DNA from: Halobacteriovorax vibrionivorans
GTDB taxonomy: Bacteria > Bdellovibrionota > Bacteriovoracia > Bacteriovoracales > Bacteriovoracaceae
Direction of reading: 5' to 3'
Assembly (NCBI RefSeq): GCF_003346865.1
Contig: NZ_QDKL01000001.1
Location: forward strand, 248,001-312,000
Length of the DNA: 64,000 nt
This document shows, piece after piece, positions 60,989 through 64,000 of the stretch. The notes beneath the pieces were generated by a model, which was not told where the DNA came from, made no database searches, and saw nothing but the letters and a program-made list of their open reading frames with translations. The position numbers and the translations under genes are program-made. The stretch's first letter is position 1. Each line of letters opens with the position of its first letter.

Positions 60989-61504
60989 ATGAAGTCAGAA
61001 AGTAAAAGAAGGAAGTTTCTCTTTGTTGGTGCTCGAATTGTTATGGGAACGGTTCTACTTCTAGGAGGAGTTACTCCAGGTCTAGGGCTATTAACAGAGT
61101 CACAATTTACACCTGAGGCCCTTTCCTTTATTAATTCTCTGCAAGAAACTGGTTATCTTTACTACATGATTAAATCACTTGAAATTGTACTTGGGACAAT
61201 GTTTCTATTAAATTTGTTCATTCCATTATCGGCCGTAATTGCAGCACCACTTGTAATTAATATCTTATTTTTTGAGTTATTCTTATGTAACTCATTTTTA
61301 ATAGCGCCGATATTACTAATTGCCTGTGAGACAATCGTGTATCTAGAGCATCGTAAATTATTTAATTGGTTATTTAAGTATCAAGTTCATACACATACAA
61401 ATGATTTAGATGCACCAGATATGATTATTCTCTCAGACTTAAAAGAGAAAGATCCTAAAACTTATAAAAATGTCGTCAATTCTCAGTACTATCACAATAT
61501 ATAA
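60989..61504 (+). CDS. DoxX-like integral membrane protein
   Basis: The protein is 171 aa from ATG 60989 (GGAGG four bases upstream); the longer start at 60965 lacks a site. It has four predicted membrane helices in DoxX-like order: ARIVMGTVLLLGGVTPGLGL, GYLYYMIKSLEIVLGTMFLL, LSAVIAAPLVINILFFELFL and SFLIAPILLIACETIVYL. A hydrophilic His/Asp-rich tail follows. DoxX-like proteins are varied; a role in redox or thiosulfate chemistry is not supported here. Confidence 0.72.
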   Translation: MKSESKRRKFLFVGARIVMGTVLLLGGVTPGLGLLTESQFTPEALSFINSLQETGYLYYMIKSLEIVLGTMFLLNLFIPLSAVIAAPLVINILFFELFLCNSFLIAPILLIACETIVYLEHRKLFNWLFKYQVHTHTNDLDAPDMIILSDLKEKDPKTYKNVVNSQYYHNI

Positions 61505-61520
61505 TTTCTATCTTATGGCC

Positions 61521-61552
61521 CATTGTCTTCAAGCTCTTCTTGACAGACAATG
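61521..61552 (+). other. Hairpin between the DoxX-like gene and the riboswitch
   Basis: CATTGTCT and AGACAATG pair, with inner TCAAG/CTTGA and one bulged base. There is no T-run. It may terminate or insulate the DoxX-like transcript, or form part of the riboswitch leader. Confidence 0.4.
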
Positions 61553-61660
61553 AGCCTCCTGTGAAAATTCATGAATTGAAAAATTCGACAAGGTGAACTC
61601 TGTGAAATTCAGAGACTGTCCCGCAACGGTTAAAGTCCGATCCCTGTTTTTTAAACTTTA
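61553..61660 (+). promoter_or_regulatory. Cobalamin riboswitch, short class-II-like
   Basis: The conserved core is easy to read: AAGGTGAA at 61590-61597, CTCTGTGAAATTCAGAG as the P5 hairpin, then ACTGTCCCGCAACGGT and AAAGTCCGATCCCTG (B12-box-like), ending near 61646. The distance from GCAACGGT to AGTCCGA is very short, with no P8-P12-type extension, as in class II cobalamin riboswitches. CCTCC at 61555-61559 could pair with GGAGG at 61667-61671, giving translational control of the receptor gene (inference). The gene controlled is the BtuB-like receptor at 61678. Confidence 0.85.
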
Positions 61661-61666
61661 TATCTC

Positions 61667-61671
61667 GGAGG
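61667..61671 (+). promoter_or_regulatory. Ribosome-binding site that decides an ATA start
   Basis: GGAGG ends six bases before the ATA at 61678, ideal spacing. No other start-like codon in the receptor's frame lies at a suitable distance. Confidence 0.75.
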
Positions 61672-61677
61672 AAGATC

Positions 61678-63447
61678 ATAAGAACGCCACTTATTCTATT
61701 ATCTATAGTTTCATTACCAATTCATGCTGACATTTTTATCAAGGCCTCAAAGCTTGAAACATCAAAAGAAAAAATAACTAGCGATGTGACTGTCATTACC
61801 GCCCAAGAAATTGAAGACTCTGGAGCAACGACCTTGCAAGAGCTTTTACAAGGTAGGTCATCAGTATTCATACCCCAAACAGGAGGACTTGGATCAATCG
61901 CAAGTTTTAACTTAAGAGGACTACCAACAGGTTTTTCTAAAGTTATTATCGATAATATCGAGCTTGTTGATCCAACTGATATTAATAACTCTTTTCAAGT
62001 GAATAATCTTTTGCTCGAAAATATCGAAAGCATTGAGATCTTAAAAGGAAGTCAGTCGATACTCTATGGATCAAACGCTGTTGGTGGTGTTCTAAAGATT
62101 AATACAAAGAAAGGACATAAGAACAATTCATTAAATCTTGAATACGGAAGTTTAAATACAGTTAAAGCTGGCCTTCAGAGCAGCGGCAACTCTGATAAGC
62201 TCAATTATGGATTAAGTGCGAGTTACCTCTCAAGTGATGGCTACTCTGCTGTCAATGAAGATAGAATCGAAAATGCAGAAGATGATTCATTTAAGAACTT
62301 AAACCTCAATCTTAATTTAAGCTATCTTTTAAACGAACAATTAGAACTTAATTATCAAGGTCAACTTCTTGACTCAGAAGTAGAAATTGATGGTTTTGAA
62401 TCCACTCCACCGTATGGTCCAATCGATGTCGTTGAAAACGATCTTAATGAATACCTTCAATCAAATCATTACCTAGGGTTTAATTATTTTTCTGAAGATG
62501 AAAAATTAACGATAACTCCAAGTATTCGTTATTCACATATTAAGAGAGAAGACCCTACGAATAGCTTTACGCCATTATATAAAGGTAATGAAATACAAGC
62601 TAAACTTGATATTAAGTATAAGCACACTCAAAACCTAAGCCTACTTTCTGGAGTTGAGTACACAAAGCAAGAAGACGAAGTTGAGAATTCTCAAAGTGAA
62701 TTATACTCAGTTTACACTGCAGCAAACTTAAGTCTTGAGAAATGGTTTTACGATCTTGGACTGCGATTTGATGACTTCTCATCAATACAGTCTAATAATT
62801 CAAACGTAATAGGTAGCGCAGGTGCAGGTTATCGAATAAATAATGAGACCTCTTTAAAGGCACATATTTCACAAGGATTTAAACTTCCTACACTTTATCA
62901 ACTGGCCAACCAAGTTGATGATTTAAAACCAACAGATAGTATAAATACTGAGTTTATCTTTAGCTACAATACGATAATGTCTCAATTTGAGGCCGCTATA
63001 TTTAACTATGATCTTAAAAATCAAATTGATTACGATACTACTGCTTTTGGTTATGACAATATAGCAAAATCTCAAATTCAAGGGATTGAATTAAATCATT
63101 CAATAGAATTTAAAAATAGTTTTAATATAAAGACATCTCTAACTTTTCAACGTGCAAAGAATGAAACAGATGATTCTGATTTATTAAGAACACCAAAACA
63201 ATTAGGAAGCTTAGTTCTTGGTTATCAAATAAGTAAAAATCAAAGACTGATTAATAATTGGCAATACGTTGGAAAGAGAAAAGATGTTGGTGGAGAGCTA
63301 CCGTCCTATGTTGTAGGTAATTTCACTTATCATTATAAAAACTTTTCTTTTAAAGTTTTAAATATTCTTGATAAGAATTACGAAAACGTCGAGTACTATG
63401 GAACGATGCCTAGAAGCTATTATCTCTCTTATAAACTCTCATTTTGA
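61678..63447 (+). CDS. btuB: TonB-dependent outer-membrane receptor, BtuB-like, with apparent ATA start
   Basis: Reading from ATA 61678 gives 589 aa: signal peptide RTPLILLSIVSLPIHA, mature start DIFIKASKLETS as a TonB-box-like segment, then plug domain VTVITAQEIEDSGATTLQEL, then RGLPTGFSKVIIDNIELVDP and ILKGSQSILYGSNAVGGVLK. A 22-strand-type barrel follows, ending YKLSF. The first conventional start (GTG 61786) would delete the signal peptide and part of the plug, so it is not used. The cobalamin riboswitch upstream identifies the ligand as vitamin B12 or a related corrinoid. Confidence 0.9.
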   Translation: MRTPLILLSIVSLPIHADIFIKASKLETSKEKITSDVTVITAQEIEDSGATTLQELLQGRSSVFIPQTGGLGSIASFNLRGLPTGFSKVIIDNIELVDPTDINNSFQVNNLLLENIESIEILKGSQSILYGSNAVGGVLKINTKKGHKNNSLNLEYGSLNTVKAGLQSSGNSDKLNYGLSASYLSSDGYSAVNEDRIENAEDDSFKNLNLNLNLSYLLNEQLELNYQGQLLDSEVEIDGFESTPPYGPIDVVENDLNEYLQSNHYLGFNYFSEDEKLTITPSIRYSHIKREDPTNSFTPLYKGNEIQAKLDIKYKHTQNLSLLSGVEYTKQEDEVENSQSELYSVYTAANLSLEKWFYDLGLRFDDFSSIQSNNSNVIGSAGAGYRINNETSLKAHISQGFKLPTLYQLANQVDDLKPTDSINTEFIFSYNTIMSQFEAAIFNYDLKNQIDYDTTAFGYDNIAKSQIQGIELNHSIEFKNSFNIKTSLTFQRAKNETDDSDLLRTPKQLGSLVLGYQISKNQRLINNWQYVGKRKDVGGELPSYVVGNFTYHYKNFSFKVLNILDKNYENVEYYGTMPRSYYLSYKLSF

Positions 63448-64000
63448 TGATATCTTTTAACAAGACTCATCGCTATGAAAAATGAAACTATAGAGCCAAT
63501 ATTTAAGAGATAAAAGAGGTAGAAAGCGTTGCCAGCACCAAAGCGCTCAGCGATTGCACCAAAGATAAAGTGCATGATTGCAATTCCTACTCCAATATAA
63601 CTCATGGTACTACCAAGGACGACATGGTTCTTTTTTGGAAATGAATTTGAAATCCAATCGACAATGACAGGGAAACAAAACGACATAAACAGCCCTGTCA
63701 TTGCATAAAATATTTGATGTATCTCACCTAAGCTAAAACAAATTAATGTCGAAACTAAAGAGATAATAATTAACTTTTTCGATTCTAATTCAATCCTAAA
63801 AAATGCGAATCCTAATCGCCCAATCATAAGAAAGAGAAAGAAATAAGAAAGATAATTATTTGCTACGTATTCACTAAATCCATGGGCCTCTACAAGATAA
63901 TACTTAATTCTAGAAGAAACCATAATCTCCGAGGCTACGTAACAACCAGCAAACAGGCCAATTAAGAGATTCATGAAAAATGCATCCTTCATTGTACCGT
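63429..64000 (-). CDS. MFS transporter fragment cut by window edge
   Basis: At least 190 codons are open to the right edge; the Met at 63992 is internal, because the frame continues upstream without a stop. Six hydrophobic segments are visible, for example LLIGLFAGCYVASEIMVSS and SYIGVGIAIMHFIFGAI, matching the C-terminal half of a 12-helix MFS permease; GRLGFAFFRIE lies where the second-half A-like motif sits. Its stop overlaps the receptor gene's end by 19 bases, convergently. A substrate link to cobalamin is only a guess. Confidence 0.75.
   Translation of the reverse strand, partial: GTMKDAFFMNLLIGLFAGCYVASEIMVSSRIKYYLVEAHGFSEYVANNYLSYFFLFLMIGRLGFAFFRIELESKKLIIISLVSTLICFSLGEIHQIFYAMTGLFMSFCFPVIVDWISNSFPKKNHVVLGSTMSYIGVGIAIMHFIFGAIAERFGAGNAFYLFYLLNIGSIVSFFIAMSLVKRYHQNESL

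Noticed and set aside
1..64000. tRNA genes, CRISPR arrays, insertion sequences, attachment sites
   Set aside because: I looked for T-loop-like motifs, spaced repeats, transposase and integrase motifs and saw none I could support.

Overview
The window looks like chromosomal DNA of a low-GC Bdellovibrionota predator, most like Halobacteriovorax/Bacteriovorax. This is inferred from strongly AT-rich codon use, many secreted proteases, lipoproteins and beta-barrel proteins with no wide family, two MCPs, PilZ, CarD and TerB proteins, and a lysine/alanine-repeat histone H1-like protein. I see no rRNA, tRNA, CRISPR array, insertion sequence, prophage or integrase, so it reads as ordinary chromosome.

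Layout. 1-6.8 kb: ATP-dependent proteolysis on the minus strand (clpP-clpX, then lon at the left edge), split by an MCP, a small secreted protein and a DUF3373-type porin. 7-17 kb: peroxiredoxin, DedA, PilZ, PIN-PhoH ATPase, a lipoprotein/outer-membrane pair, and aminotransferase-coaD-rsmD. 17-26 kb: a two-gene unit of a 951-aa unknown protein plus a ChaN-like protein, a degenerate membrane histidine kinase, a TonB-like protein, and an overlapping divergent sigma factor/anti-sigma pair facing a Cys-rich lipoprotein. 26-34 kb: glutathione-synthetase-like ATP-grasp, PF10023 aminopeptidase, miaB, the H1-like gene and clpS-clpA. 34-39 kb: TerB, SH3, fxsA, threonine deaminase, AstE-like and FMN reductase genes on the plus strand. 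39-46 kb: NlpC/P60-like lipoprotein, trypsin-like protease, CarD, urocanate hydratase, and a DMT transporter flanked by two paralogous 84-aa proteins. 46-57 kb: msrA, a SpoU methylase followed by a three-gene ABC-2 exporter, a second MCP, a double Kazal inhibitor, two RlmN paralogues, a DCC protein, a trypsin-fold lipoprotein lacking its catalytic His, and a dienelactone hydrolase. 57-64 kb: an ATP-grasp/zinc-peptidase pair, two stand-alone OmpR-type DNA-binding domains, a Dph6-like protein with an altered PP-loop, a DoxX-like protein, and a cobalamin riboswitch driving a BtuB-like receptor beside an MFS gene.

Main points. (1) Two genes seem to start at ATA: an rlmN paralogue (52617) and the BtuB-like receptor (61678). 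In each the reading frame, family N-terminus or signal peptide, and Shine-Dalgarno spacing point to ATA, and no in-frame ATG, GTG or TTG lies nearby. (2) A short, class-II-like cobalamin riboswitch precedes the receptor. (3) A secreted trypsin-like protease, a pseudoprotease and a double-headed Kazal inhibitor lie within 14 kb. (4) Several signalling proteins are stripped down: sigma/anti-sigma, a degenerate kinase, wHTH domains without receivers. (5) Both MCP genes have FliA-like promoter matches with the same 12-nt spacer, one next to a 16-bp direct repeat at 22-bp period.

All family calls come from reading motifs; no search was run.
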